DNA of 39,112 nt from Desulfobacterales bacterium. Lineage in GTDB: Bacteria > Desulfobacterota > Desulfobacteria > Desulfobacterales > CAFBRK01. Each line of letters begins with the position of its first letter. The first letter of the stretch is position 1. The stretch covers positions 1 to 39,112 of the forward strand of contig JAIPEL010000027.1 of the NCBI GenBank assembly GCA_021737185.1, read 5' to 3'. Of this stretch, positions 17,249 to 25,746 are shown in pieces. The translations under genes and the position numbers were made by a program. Under the pieces are notes generated by a model. It was not told where the DNA came from. It saw only the letters and a program-made list of their open reading frames with translations, and searched no databases.

Positions 17249-18222
17249 CGGCGGTCCTCCTTGTCCTGTGCCAGGCTCTTGAAGCGGGCCAGCGCGCCGA
17301 GAAGGCCGGCGATGGGGGCGATGGCCAGGGCCGCGATCATGTTATTGGTCTTTTCCATGGCGTTGCCGGCGTCGGCCAGATGCGGCTGGCCCGGTCCTTT
17401 TTCAATGACCCGGTTCAGTTCTTCAAAGGGGACCGGCGACACGTAGATCGTGTTGGTTCCGCCGTTTTGCGTATCCCCGTAGACAAACCCGTCAATCTCC
17501 TCTGCCAGGGCAAAAGCTCTTTTGACGATTTCCTCCCTTGGGCCGATGGTCTGCACGTTTTCGGGACAGGCCTCGATGCAGGCGGGAAGCTCCCCTTCGG
17601 CGATGCGGTCGTAGCAGCGGTCGCACTTGTACATGACGCCGTTTCCCGCGTACTGGGGCACCAAGTCGAGGTGGAGCCCCACGCCGGACTGGCGCTCGGG
17701 AATGTGCCAGGGACAGACCTGCTTGCATTTGGCCCCGCCCATGCATAGACCGGAATGGATCCGCACGATCCCGTTTGACTTTTTGTCGGCCGCGCCGAAG
17801 GGACAAAGGTTGACACAGGGAGCGTTTTGACAGTGCATGCAGCGCCGGGGGATGGTCAGGGAATAGGGCTTTCCGTTGTACTCTCCTTGGGCATACTGGA
17901 TGTAGAGCCAGTTATACGGGGTCAGGCGGTAGCGAACGTCCCGCTTTTCCTCCGAAGACCAGTCTGCCACCTTGACCCGGTCCACAGGCACCATGGCCGG
18001 CATCTCGCCTTCCGGCTCCGGGAATTTGTCCGCGTTTTCCCACCGGCAGGCCTCCACGCAGGCCTCGCAGCCGATGCATTTTCGGATGTCGAGCAGGGTG
18101 CAAAGCTCGCCTCCTGAGGCAGCCCGGGCGGTTTTGGAAAAAGGGACGGTGCTTGCCGCCACGGAGCCGGCCGTAATCAGGCCGGCCCTGAGAAACGATC
18201 GTCTCGAGATGTTGCTTGACAT
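17245..18222 (-). CDS. Tat-exported ferredoxin-type four-cluster Fe-S protein (HybA/FdhB-like)
   Basis: A 325-residue protein. The twin-arginine signal SRRSFLRAGLITAGSVAAST targets it to the periplasm folded. Four cysteine groups follow the HybA/PsrB/FdoH pattern: CIGCEACVEAC, CMHCQNAPCVNLC, CMGGAKCKQVC and CDRCYDRIAEGELPACIEAC, enough for four [4Fe-4S] clusters. A C-terminal hydrophobic helix (MIAALAIAPIAGLLGALA) would anchor it beside the cytochrome b. The start at 18222 follows GGAGGAG; a longer frame to 18324 lacks a ribosome site. It would carry electrons between an unidentified periplasmic oxidoreductase and the membrane subunit. Confidence 0.9.
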   Translation of the reverse strand: MSSNISRRSFLRAGLITAGSVAASTVPFSKTARAASGGELCTLLDIRKCIGCEACVEACRWENADKFPEPEGEMPAMVPVDRVKVADWSSEEKRDVRYRLTPYNWLYIQYAQGEYNGKPYSLTIPRRCMHCQNAPCVNLCPFGAADKKSNGIVRIHSGLCMGGAKCKQVCPWHIPERQSGVGLHLDLVPQYAGNGVMYKCDRCYDRIAEGELPACIEACPENVQTIGPREEIVKRAFALAEEIDGFVYGDTQNGGTNTIYVSPVPFEELNRVIEKGPGQPHLADAGNAMEKTNNMIAALAIAPIAGLLGALARFKSLAQDKEDRR

Positions 18223-18419
18223 GACTCCTCCAGGTTTTTTTTGGAACACCTCGGTGTTTTGAACAGCCACCCGAACAATGTGCGAATCCGACCGGCCTCC
18301 GGTCCAGGAAGGCTGGGAAGCCATCGCGTCGGTTGTTCCTATGGAACCGGCTTTTCAACTTTTGTTACAAGAAAATCAGAAGGTATCGAAAGGAACCGGA
18401 GGCGGCCAAGAGAACTTTC

Positions 18420-18932
18420 ATGGCCAAAGGACGCATGAAACCGGAAACCGCGGCAGTGAAAATCAAAACCGGGCACGGCCGCGTCGAGTCCGGCCTTCAC
18501 GAGGCTGCCGGAGGAGACGGCAGCTATGCCTGCACCGGGGATATGCTCCTCGAATCTTTGGCTGCGTGTGTGGGCGTCACCCTCGAGGCGGTGGCTACCG
18601 CCATGGGTATCGCTATCCGCCGGGGCAGGATCACCGCCGAAGGAGACATCGATTTTCGCGGGACCCTGGGAGTCGACAAAACCGTTCCGGTGGGCATCAC
18701 CGATATCCGTCTTCACTTTGACCTCGACACCGATGCGACGACGGAAAAAATAGACAAACTGCCTTATCGCTGCGCCTCCGCGGCGGACATTTATCGGCCC
18801 AGCACCTTGCGGATCCGCTCAAGGGCCCAGTCGACCTCTTCTTGGGTGATCACCAGCGGCGGGGCAAACCGGATGGTGTTCTCGTGGGTTTCCTTGCACA
18901 GCAGCCCCTCGGCCATGAGCCGTTCGCAGTAA
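18420..18932 (+). CDS. OsmC-family protein with aberrant C-terminus (possibly a pseudogene)
   Basis: Residues 15-115 match an OsmC-like family ([61 protein letters not shown]). These thiol peroxidase-like proteins use two cysteines. Cys50 in LAACVGVT fits the first. The expected tail of type LTERYCVVYQT is missing: after DKL the frame continues as [13 protein letters not shown] and runs 142 bp into the opposite-strand rocD gene, ending at residue 170. Neither alternative frame restores the tail. A deletion or rearrangement near 18750-18790 is the likely cause. Cys118 might substitute, but this is uncertain. The start at 18420 or at 18435 is possible. Confidence 0.55.
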   Translation: MAKGRMKPETAAVKIKTGHGRVESGLHEAAGGDGSYACTGDMLLESLAACVGVTLEAVATAMGIAIRRGRITAEGDIDFRGTLGVDKTVPVGITDIRLHFDLDTDATTEKIDKLPYRCASAADIYRPSTLRIRSRAQSTSSWVITSGGANRMVFSWVSLHSSPSAMSRSQ

Positions 18933-19990
18933 GCCCTGGCTCCGCCGGCGTCCGGGGACAGCTCCACGCCGATCATCAGCCCCTTTCCCCGGATCTCCCG
19001 GATCATCGGGTTGTCCAGGGTCTTGAGGCCTTCCATGAAATATGCGCCCATCTTCTCGGCGTTTTCGATCAGGTTCTCCTCGACCAGGACCTTCATTGCC
19101 GCCCGGGCCACCGCGCAGGCCAGCGGGTTTCCGCCGAAGGTGCTGCCGTGCTCTCCGGGCCGCAGAACGCCGAGCACCTCCTTGTTGGAAAGCACCGCCG
19201 ATATCGGGTAAAAACCGCCGGAAAGGGCCTTTCCGATGAGGGTCAGATCCGCCTCGATCCCCTCGTGTTCTTCGGCCAGAAGCTTTCCGGTCCGGCCCAG
19301 ACCGGTCTGGATCTCGTCAAGGATCAGCACCACGTTGTGTTCCTCGCAGACGGCCTTGGCCTTTTTCAGGTAGCCTTCGGGCGGAATGACCACCCCGGCC
19401 TCTCCTTGGATCGGCTCCACTAAAAAGCCGACGGTATTCGGCGTGATGGCCGCCTCCAGGGCCTCGATGTCGCCGAAGGGAATCACCGGAAAGCCCGGGG
19501 TAAAGGGGCCGAAGCCCCTGCGTGAGCTTTCTTCGGTGCTGAAGCCGACGATGGTAATGGTTCTTCCGTGGAAATTGTCGGCGCACACGATGATTTCGGC
19601 CTGATCGTCGGGCACGCCCTTGACCGTGTAGCCCCATTTTCTGACCGCCTTGATCACCGTCTCCACGGCCTCGGCGCCGCTGTTCATCGGCAGCACCTTG
19701 TGAGAGCGGGTGATTTCGCAAAGCTCCTTGTAAAAAGGGCCGAGCTGATCGTTTCGAAACGCCCGGGAGGTCAGAGTCAGCCGTTCGGCCTGTTCGGCCA
19801 TGGCCTTCAGGATCTTCGGGTGGCAGTGGCCCTGGTTGACCGCCGAGTAGGCCGCCAGGCAGTCCATGTACTTGTTGCCTTCCACGTCCCACACCCACAC
19901 GCCCCGTCCCCTGGACAGAACGACGTCGAGCGGCTTGTAATTGTGGGCACCGTACTCTTCCTCGAGCCCGATGAACTCATTTGGTTTCAT
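18791..19990 (-). CDS. rocD: Ornithine-oxo-acid aminotransferase
   Basis: RocD converts ornithine and 2-oxoglutarate to glutamate 5-semialdehyde and glutamate, linking arginine/ornithine and proline metabolism. It is a full-length 399-residue class III PLP aminotransferase with [48 protein letters not shown] and Schiff-base Lys254 in [11 protein letters not shown]. The Tyr in [12 protein letters not shown] is typical of ornithine rather than acetylornithine enzymes. A GGGAGAAGG ribosome site precedes the ATG at 19990. Its 3' end overlaps the OsmC-family frame. A TTGACA lies upstream, inside the repeat at 20059-20154, but no matching -10 box is clear. Confidence 0.93.
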   Translation of the reverse strand: MKPNEFIGLEEEYGAHNYKPLDVVLSRGRGVWVWDVEGNKYMDCLAAYSAVNQGHCHPKILKAMAEQAERLTLTSRAFRNDQLGPFYKELCEITRSHKVLPMNSGAEAVETVIKAVRKWGYTVKGVPDDQAEIIVCADNFHGRTITIVGFSTEESSRRGFGPFTPGFPVIPFGDIEALEAAITPNTVGFLVEPIQGEAGVVIPPEGYLKKAKAVCEEHNVVLILDEIQTGLGRTGKLLAEEHEGIEADLTLIGKALSGGFYPISAVLSNKEVLGVLRPGEHGSTFGGNPLACAVARAAMKVLVEENLIENAEKMGAYFMEGLKTLDNPMIREIRGKGLMIGVELSPDAGGARAYCERLMAEGLLCKETHENTIRFAPPLVITQEEVDWALERIRKVLGR

Positions 19991-20058
19991 TGGCCTTCTC
20001 CCTGGAAAGACGACCGGCCGGCCGTCGGCTGCTGTTATGCTCGGCTAAAAGCGAAGCG

Positions 20059-20154
20059 GTTAGAGCGCTTGTCAAAATAACGTTCCGATAGCAAGGGTTG
20101 ACGCTTGATTGAGCGCATCGATTCAGCTCTATGAGCCGCACCCCAAGCGCTCTA
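20059..20154. repeat. 96-bp element with perfect 12-bp terminal inverted repeats (copy 1)
   Basis: TTAGAGCGCTTG (20059-20070) and CAAGCGCTCTAA (20143-20154) are exact reverse complements bounding 96 bp. The first 32 bases from AGAGCGCTTG match, with two differences, the reverse complement of the end of copy 2 (30753-30849). An internal GCTTGATxxAG...GCAT motif is also shared with copy 2. It lies upstream of rocD and carries a minus-strand TTGACA (20069-20074). A small non-autonomous mobile repeat or shared regulatory module is possible. Confidence 0.6.
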
Positions 20155-20241
20155 AGTGGTTCTTACTTTTATCATAAAGCCTATGTGGGAAGAACCCTCC
20201 TGTCAATATCGGCGATGCAAACGACCGCAGTTGCCTCGGCC

Positions 20242-20372
20242 GGCTGCAGGCATCCTGCAGCCTTCCCTTCGCGGCTCGGCCGGTCCGGTATCGCGGACGC
20301 ATCCTGACGAACGGCGGCATCGCCGCCTCGGCGCCGTTCTCCGGCAACCCCTCGAAAGCGCTCGGGTTGCCG
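20242..20372. other. GC-rich stretch with three strong hairpins, no convincing gene
   Basis: The gap between rocD and the ABC operon (19991-20486) holds the repeat at 20059-20154, this stretch and a promoter. Here GGCTGCAGG/CCTGCAGCC (20242-20250, 20254-20262) form a perfect 9-bp stem with a 3-nt loop. GGCGG/CCGCC pair at 20313-20327. CGGCAACCC/GGGTTGCCG (20342-20350, 20364-20372) form another perfect 9-bp stem. Both strands contain open frames of about 80 codons, but without a ribosome site or recognisable motif. It may encode a structured RNA or be a decayed repeat. Confidence 0.4.
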
Positions 20373-20424
20373 AGCAAGGGCCTGCGAGACGTTGATTTTA
20401 AAGTATATCATAATCCTTCATACC

Positions 20425-20453
20425 TTGACATTTTTGCCGGCCTCCAGTATGAA
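20425..20453 (+). promoter_or_regulatory. Sigma70-type promoter of the PotABCD-like operon
   Basis: A consensus TTGACA (20425-20430) is followed after exactly 17 bp by TATGAA (20448-20453). Start would be near 20460, leaving a leader of about 27 nt before the first permease ATG at 20487. No strong Shine-Dalgarno sequence is visible in that leader. Confidence 0.65.
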
Positions 20454-20486
20454 GCATTCTATTGCTAACCGCATCCCGATGTTCCT

Positions 20487-21347
20487 ATGAAATCCGACAA
20501 ATGGAAACCTTGGGCCCTTTTGGCCCCTTCTTTGACCGCAGTGTTTTTGCTGCTGGTCATCCCTGTCTGCTTCGTCGTCGTATACAGTTTCTGGTTGAGG
20601 GCGCCCAGCGGGGGCGACATCCCCGCCTTTCAGTTCGGAAACTACGCCAAGTTCTTCGCCGATTTTTTTTACCCCTCGCTGGTGATCCGGACGCTCCGGG
20701 TCGCGCTGGAAACCGTCGTGCTGTGCCTGGTGATGGGCTACATTCCGGCGTATTTCTTCTACCGGACCGAATCCAAGCTCAAGCCGTTTTTGATGATCCT
20801 GATCATGCTCCCCTTCTGGATCAGCTTCATCATCCGCACCCTGAGCTGGATCAACATCCTTGGCGACACGGGCCTGATCAACCACGTGTTCATCAAGGCG
20901 GGGGTCATCGACAACCCGCTGCCCATGCTATACAACGAAGGGGCGGTGCTCATGGGGCTGCTGCAGTATCTTCTTCCGTTCATGATTTTAAACATCTACG
21001 TCAGCCTCGAAGGCATCGACAAAAGCCTGACCGAAGCGGCCAAAAGCCTCGGGTGCACCGAGTGGCAGGCCTTCAAGGAGGTGACCCTCCCCTTGAGCCT
21101 GCCGGGGGTCAGCGCGGGCTGCCTGCTGGTCTTTGTACTGACATGCGGCACCTACCTTCCTCCGATGATTTTGGGGGGGCCGGGAAACGACATGATCGCC
21201 AATCTCATCTTCAAGCGGATCGTCGGCACCCTGGACTGGCCCTTCGGATCGGCCCTGAGCACCATCTTGCTGGCCCTTCTCGGGGTCATCGTCTATACGT
21301 ACAACCGGTACCTGGGCATCAACCAGATCTTCAAGACCCTACAGTGA
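20487..21347 (+). CDS. ABC transporter permease, PotB type
   Basis: A 286-residue inner-membrane permease with six membrane helices and the EAA cytoplasmic loop (LTEAAKSLGCTEWQAFKEVTLPLSLPGVSAG, around residues 175-205). It belongs to the spermidine/putrescine (PotB) branch of binding-protein-dependent importers. It pairs with the PotC-type permease 5 bp downstream, the exported binding protein and the ATPase, all on the same strand. The ATG at 20487 gives a normal N-terminus (MKSDKWKPWALLAPSLTAVF) but has only a weak ribosome site. The substrate cannot be read from sequence; downstream catabolic genes suggest an amino acid derivative rather than a polyamine. Confidence 0.9.
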   Translation: MKSDKWKPWALLAPSLTAVFLLLVIPVCFVVVYSFWLRAPSGGDIPAFQFGNYAKFFADFFYPSLVIRTLRVALETVVLCLVMGYIPAYFFYRTESKLKPFLMILIMLPFWISFIIRTLSWINILGDTGLINHVFIKAGVIDNPLPMLYNEGAVLMGLLQYLLPFMILNIYVSLEGIDKSLTEAAKSLGCTEWQAFKEVTLPLSLPGVSAGCLLVFVLTCGTYLPPMILGGPGNDMIANLIFKRIVGTLDWPFGSALSTILLALLGVIVYTYNRYLGINQIFKTLQ

Positions 21348-21352
21348 GTCTT

Positions 21353-22150
21353 ATGAAGCTTACCTCAGGATGGACATGGATCAAGATCTACACGCTGCTC
21401 ATCTACGTGTGGATGTTCACGCCGATCGTGGCGGTGGTCCTGCTGTCCTTCAACCCCCAGCAGTTCGGATCGTTTCCCATGGAGGGGTTCAGTTTTCGCT
21501 GGTATGCGAAGCTGGCCGGAAACGCAACCATTCTGGGGGCATTCAAAAACTCGCTTGTGCTCGGGTCCCTCACGGCCGTATTGACCACGGCCATCGGCAT
21601 CCCGGCCGCCATGGCCTTCGTCCGGTACCAGTTCCCGGGGAAGGAAACGTTGAACACCCTGCTGCTGACCCCGATCATGATCCCGGAGGTGGTGCTGGGC
21701 GTGGCGCTGCTGATTTTCATCCGGTGGCTCCAGCAGCCCAAGAGCTTTGCGCTGCTTCTCATCGGGCATGTGGTGCTCACCCTGCCCTACGTGCTTCTGG
21801 TGGTCCAGGCCCGACTGGTGGGTATCAAAAAAGAGTATGAAGAGGCCGCCCAGACCCTGGGGGCAAGCCCGTTTCAGACCTTCCGGTCGATCACCTTCCC
21901 GCTGCTTGCGCCGGCCATCTTCGCCGGGATGCTCTTTTCCTTTACCATTTCCTTCGACGACGTCACGGCGACGCTTTTCTGGGCCACGGCGCAAAATCAG
22001 ACGGTGCCGGTAAAGATCTTCGGGATGCTGAGAAACTCCATCAGCCCGGAGATCAACGCCCTGGGAACCGTAATGATCGTTCTGACCGTGTCGATCCCTT
22101 TGCTGGCGGGCTATCTCTCCCGCCGTTTTGCCCGCGGAAACGGAGCGTGA
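21353..22150 (+). CDS. ABC transporter permease, PotC type
   Basis: A 265-residue partner permease with six membrane helices and an EAA loop (EEAAQTLGASPFQTFRSITFPLLAPAIFAG). The N-terminus (WIKIYTLLIYVWMFTPIVAVVLLSFNPQQ) is typical of PotC. The frame is open far upstream through the first permease gene, but the ATG at 21353, five bases after the preceding stop, is the natural start and fits family length. It would form the channel heterodimer with the PotB-type protein. Confidence 0.9.
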   Translation: MKLTSGWTWIKIYTLLIYVWMFTPIVAVVLLSFNPQQFGSFPMEGFSFRWYAKLAGNATILGAFKNSLVLGSLTAVLTTAIGIPAAMAFVRYQFPGKETLNTLLLTPIMIPEVVLGVALLIFIRWLQQPKSFALLLIGHVVLTLPYVLLVVQARLVGIKKEYEEAAQTLGASPFQTFRSITFPLLAPAIFAGMLFSFTISFDDVTATLFWATAQNQTVPVKIFGMLRNSISPEINALGTVMIVLTVSIPLLAGYLSRRFARGNGA

Positions 22151-22231
22151 CCCTGTCAAGGAAAGCGGCCTGACGCGGGCCGGCGTGTTTTGCCTTCACC
22201 GACAACGTCCCAACAAACCAAAGGAGGCTTG

Positions 22232-23395
22232 ATGATGGAAAACAAGATGGAACGAAAGCTGGATGAAATGATCGATCGCTACCGGGAGGGAAAAATCTCC
22301 AGGCGCGCGTTTATGAAGTATCTCGGCATCGCCGCGGCGGCGGCCGGCATCGCCGGCGGCCCCTTCGGCCTGGCTCGAAACGCGTTCGGGGCAAAGTCGA
22401 TCACCTTCCACAGCTGGGGAGGCTCCACCTCCGAAGCGTTGAGAAAATATGCCTTCGATCCGTTTACCAAAGAGACCGGCATCGAAGTGATCGACGCCGC
22501 CTTTACCGGCATGGACGCCTTTCTCACCCAGGTCAAGGCCTCCTATCCGCCCGGCGGGGAATTCAACCTCGCCCACCTGAGCGCCGTATACGATTATGCA
22601 CGGTATAAAAATCTCGGCTTCAACTCCGTGCTGGACGAGAGCAAGATCCCGAACCTGAAAAATGTGCTGCCCAAAATGATCGATACCCTTCGGGCGATCA
22701 CCGACGGCAAGCTGTCCGCGGTCCCCTACGACTACGGGCAGACCGGCATCGCGTACAACACCAAGTACATCAGCAAGGAAAATGCCGAAAATCTCGGCGC
22801 TTCGCTTCTCTGGGACAAGAGCCTCAAGGGAAAGCTCGGCAGCTGGGGCGGCGACTTTCGGACCAATATGTGGTACGCAGCCCTTCACACCGGCCAGAGC
22901 CCCAACAACATCACCCGGTTGAACGACGTCTGGGACGCGCTTCGCGAGCAGCGGGAGCTGATGAAAAAATACTGGGCCTCGGGCTCGGAGCTGATGAGCC
23001 TGCTGGCCAACGACGAAGTCTACGCCACCGTGGCCTGGTCCGGCCGGGTGGCCAACCTCCAGGCCGAGGGTCATCCCATCGGGTATCTGGCCCCGGACAA
23101 CACCTATTCCTGGATGGAATACATGTACGTGCTCAAGGGCACCGACATGGACGTGGCCCAGAAGCTGCTCAACTTCATGCTGGAGCCGGAGCCGGCCATC
23201 GCCGTGGCCGAAGGACAGAAGTATCCGCCGAGCCTCGATCCCCGGAAAGTCTCCTTGCCCAAGTCGATCAAGAAGCTGCCGGCCTTCGATCCGACAGGGA
23301 CCCTGGACGGATATCTGTTCGCCGATCCGGAGTACTGGAACAGCCACCAGCTCGAATGGACCGAAAAATGGGATCGGATCAAAGCCGGGGCATAG
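22232..23395 (+). CDS. Tat-exported polyamine-type substrate-binding protein (PotD-like)
   Basis: A 387-residue protein with a twin-arginine signal (SRRAFMKYLGIAAAAAGIAG) about 25 residues after the start, preceded by a charged cytoplasmic stretch. The mature part begins SITFHSWGGSTSEALRKYAF and has the two-lobed fold of the PotD/PotF cluster, with VPYDYGQTGIAYNT and AWSGRVANLQAEG. AAAGGAGG lies ahead of paired ATGs at 22232 and 22235. Tat rather than Sec export is common for such proteins in this lineage. Compared with true PotD, several acidic polyamine-binding residues are not obvious, so the ligand is open. A hairpin at 23430-23456 follows the stop. Confidence 0.9.
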   Translation: MMENKMERKLDEMIDRYREGKISRRAFMKYLGIAAAAAGIAGGPFGLARNAFGAKSITFHSWGGSTSEALRKYAFDPFTKETGIEVIDAAFTGMDAFLTQVKASYPPGGEFNLAHLSAVYDYARYKNLGFNSVLDESKIPNLKNVLPKMIDTLRAITDGKLSAVPYDYGQTGIAYNTKYISKENAENLGASLLWDKSLKGKLGSWGGDFRTNMWYAALHTGQSPNNITRLNDVWDALREQRELMKKYWASGSELMSLLANDEVYATVAWSGRVANLQAEGHPIGYLAPDNTYSWMEYMYVLKGTDMDVAQKLLNFMLEPEPAIAVAEGQKYPPSLDPRKVSLPKSIKKLPAFDPTGTLDGYLFADPEYWNSHQLEWTEKWDRIKAGA

Positions 23396-23429
23396 CCGGA
23401 ATTCGATCACAAACAACGCTTCTGCTCGG

Positions 23430-23456
23430 GAGAAGCCGGTCCTGGATCGGCTTCTC
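23430..23456 (+). promoter_or_regulatory. Intercistronic hairpin between binding protein and ATPase genes
   Basis: GAGAAGCCG (23430-23438) and CGGCTTCTC (23448-23456) form a perfect 9-bp stem with a 9-nt loop, in the 90-bp gap before the ATPase. No T-tract follows, so it is more likely an mRNA-stabilising or attenuating element that keeps binding protein expression above the rest of the operon. Confidence 0.5.
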
Positions 23457-23485
23457 TCCGGGCGGAAATTTTCGGACAAGCCTGA

Positions 23486-24601
23486 ATGGAAAACACCGTG
23501 GGCAAAAAAGACAAAGACCCCAAGTTCGTCCATTTCCGGGGTATCGTCAAGCGCTTCGGCAGCGTCACCGCCGTGGAAAAAATGGACCTGGACATTCCCG
23601 AAGGATCCCTGGTCACCTTGCTGGGTCCTTCCGGATGCGGAAAGACGACCCTGCTCAGGATGCTCGCCGGCCTTGAAGAGCCGACCGACGGGGACATCTT
23701 TGTCAACGGCAAGCGAATCAACGACACCCCCATCCATCAGCGAAACCTGGGGATGATCTTCCAGAACTACGCCCTGTTTCCCCACAAGAGCATCTTCGAC
23801 AACGTTGCCTTCGGGCTCAAATATCGGAGCATGCCCAGGGCGCAGATCAAAGAAAAGGTCAAGCGCGCCTTGGAAATGGTGCGCCTGCCCGGCGTTGAAA
23901 ATCGAAAACCCGCCCAGCTTTCCGGCGGCCAGCAGCAGCGCATCGCCCTGGCCCGTGCCATCGTCATCGAACCCGACGTGCTGCTCATGGACGAACCGCT
24001 TTCGGCCCTGGATGAAAACCTTCGCGAAGACATGCGCCGGGAGGTGGACAACCTTCAGCGGATGCTCGGGGTCACCACCATTTTCGTCACCCACGACCAG
24101 CGCGAGGCCCTGAGCATGTCAGACAAGATCGTGGTGATGCGAGACGGCCTCACGCTCCAGGAGGGCGCCCCGGAGGAAGTCTACAACCGGCCGGCCAACC
24201 ACTTCGTGGCAGACTTTCTGGGCCATTCCAACTTCCTTCCCGGCGAAATCGTTGACCAGGACGAGGAAAACATCCGGGTCAAGATCGAAACCGGAGACGT
24301 GCTCCTGGCCAAGCAGCGCGGCGCGTGGAAAAAAGGCGATGCCGTGGAAATCGTGGTTCGGGCCCAGCGCTTCGAGGTACACCGCAAGAAGGACTTTGCG
24401 CCGGACGAAGGGATGAACCATTTTGCAGGCCGCATCAAGGACAGAAGCTACATGGGCGGAGAGGTCAGCTACTTCATCGAACTGCCTTCCGAAAGAGAAA
24501 TCCACGTCATCAGCATGATGCGAACCCACACCTACGACTACGGAGACGACGTTTCCGTGCAGGTTTCCCCCTACCACTGCCACCTCATCACCGCCGAGTA
24601 G
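23486..24601 (+). CDS. ABC transporter ATPase, PotA type
   Basis: A 371-residue ATPase with Walker [11 protein letters not shown]-loop [11 protein letters not shown], signature LSGGQQQR, Walker [14 protein letters not shown] and switch [10 protein letters not shown]-terminal TOBE regulatory domain starts near residue 285. This architecture and length match PotA, which energises import by the two permeases. It is fourth in the operon, after permease, permease and binding protein; the usual potABCD order puts the ATPase first, so this is a rearranged unit. The start at 23486 has a weak ribosome site (GGACAAGCCTGA). Confidence 0.93.
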   Translation: MENTVGKKDKDPKFVHFRGIVKRFGSVTAVEKMDLDIPEGSLVTLLGPSGCGKTTLLRMLAGLEEPTDGDIFVNGKRINDTPIHQRNLGMIFQNYALFPHKSIFDNVAFGLKYRSMPRAQIKEKVKRALEMVRLPGVENRKPAQLSGGQQQRIALARAIVIEPDVLLMDEPLSALDENLREDMRREVDNLQRMLGVTTIFVTHDQREALSMSDKIVVMRDGLTLQEGAPEEVYNRPANHFVADFLGHSNFLPGEIVDQDEENIRVKIETGDVLLAKQRGAWKKGDAVEIVVRAQRFEVHRKKDFAPDEGMNHFAGRIKDRSYMGGEVSYFIELPSEREIHVISMMRTHTYDYGDDVSVQVSPYHCHLITAE

Positions 24602-24629
24602 GGGCGCGGATCTTTCCTTGCCATCTTCG

Positions 24630-24658
24630 GCCTCCTGTCTTATCAGACGGGAGGCTTT
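24630..24658 (+). terminator. Possible weak terminator/attenuator after the transporter genes
   Basis: GCCTCCTGTC (24630-24639) pairs with GACGGGAGGC (24646-24655), ten base pairs including one G:T, with a 6-nt loop, followed by only TTT. It may reduce read-through from the transporter genes into the racemase gene 50 bp downstream. Confidence 0.45.
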
Positions 24659-24708
24659 CAGCAAAATTCTGCCGCAACAATCATCGCGTTTCATAAGAGA
24701 GTCAAGAT

Positions 24709-25746
24709 ATGGATCCATCCCAAATCCAAGCCTCTTTCCGGAAGCGGTTTCCGCAGCGGATCGTCACTGTCGACTCCCACACCCAGGGGGAAGCGACACG
24801 TCTGGTTGTCGGCGGGGTCGGTCCCCTGCCAGGGAAAACGATGGCGGAAAAGTGCGAGTATTTCCAAAGGCACTTCGATCCGATCCGCCTGATGCTGACC
24901 CGGGAACCCAGGGGACACCGGGATATGCTGGCCGCGGTGGTCACCGAACCGGTGTCGTCCAAGGGCGACTTCGGGCTTTTTTACATGGACGCCAGAAGAT
25001 ATCCCTATCTGTGCGGCCACGCCACCATCGGCGCCGTGGCCACGCTGGTCAAGCTGGGCCGGCTTGCCGCAGCAGACGGTGAAACAACCTTCGTCGTGGA
25101 CACGCCTTCCGGGCCTCTGGAGGCTCGAACCCGGATTCAAGACGGATCGGCGGTGTCGGTGGCCATCCGCATGGTGCCGTCTTTCGTCTACGCCCTGGAC
25201 CAGGTCGTCGACGTGCCGGAACTGGGCCGTGTCTCCGTCGACCTGGTCTGCGTGGGCGGTTTTTTTGCCATGGTCGATGCCGGCAGGGCCGGAATCGATC
25301 TTGCCGCGGAAACCGGACGGCGGCTCGTATCCCTTGGCATGGCCGTCATCGATGCGGCCAATGCGGCGTGTACCGTCCGGCACCCGGAGCGCCCGGAGGT
25401 GCGCACCGTGGACGTTTCCGAATTTTACAGCGAATCGCCCGGTTCGGCGTTCAGCGGAAAAAGTGCGGTGATTTACGGAGAGTCCCACATCGACCGTTCA
25501 CCCTGCGGCACCGGAACCACCGCCAAAATGACCCTCCTGCATCACCGGGGCCGCCTTCCCTTGCACCAGGCCTACAGCAATGCCGGCCTTCTCGGCACTG
25601 TTTTCACCGGCCGCCTGGTAAAAGCCACTTCAGTGGGTGAGCTGCCGGCGGTGGTCGGAGAAGTCAGCGGCAGCGCCCAGATCACGGGCATCAGCGAGTT
25701 TATCGTCGATCCGGACGATCCCTTTCCGGAAGGGTTTCTGATATGA
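24709..25746 (+). CDS. Proline racemase / 4-hydroxyproline 2-epimerase family enzyme
   Basis: A 345-residue cytoplasmic enzyme. The two catalytic thiols that abstract and donate the alpha proton are both present: Cys102 in YLCGHATIG and Cys266 in DRSPCGTGTTAKM. Two cysteines point to a racemase or epimerase (proline racemase or 4-hydroxyproline 2-epimerase), whereas trans-3-hydroxyproline dehydratases have Thr at the second position. The N-terminal TVDSHTQGEATRLVVGG is family-typical. Placement behind a PotABCD-type importer is common for hydroxyproline-derivative uptake loci. The stop overlaps the next start by 4 bp (ATGA). Exact substrate is not decided by sequence. Confidence 0.9.
   Translation: MDPSQIQASFRKRFPQRIVTVDSHTQGEATRLVVGGVGPLPGKTMAEKCEYFQRHFDPIRLMLTREPRGHRDMLAAVVTEPVSSKGDFGLFYMDARRYPYLCGHATIGAVATLVKLGRLAAADGETTFVVDTPSGPLEARTRIQDGSAVSVAIRMVPSFVYALDQVVDVPELGRVSVDLVCVGGFFAMVDAGRAGIDLAAETGRRLVSLGMAVIDAANAACTVRHPERPEVRTVDVSEFYSESPGSAFSGKSAVIYGESHIDRSPCGTGTTAKMTLLHHRGRLPLHQAYSNAGLLGTVFTGRLVKATSVGELPAVVGEVSGSAQITGISEFIVDPDDPFPEGFLI

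Noticed and set aside
20059-20154. Integron attC site or CRISPR-like unit
   Set aside because: The ends lack the GTTRRRY/RYYYAAC core sites, there is no integrase, and only two dispersed copies are seen.
20156-20486. Riboswitch in the ABC operon leader
   Set aside because: The hairpins lie upstream of the mapped-looking promoter at 20425, and I recognise no conserved aptamer core.
20462-22150. Single 562-residue fused permease
   Set aside because: The first 300 codons are an out-of-frame reading of the PotB-type gene; only the part from 21353 is real.
22196-24094. Long minus-strand open frame (632 codons) across the binding protein and ATPase genes
   Set aside because: It is the antisense shadow of two strongly recognisable ABC genes in GC-rich DNA, with no ribosome site and a His/Gly/Arg-rich product without domains.
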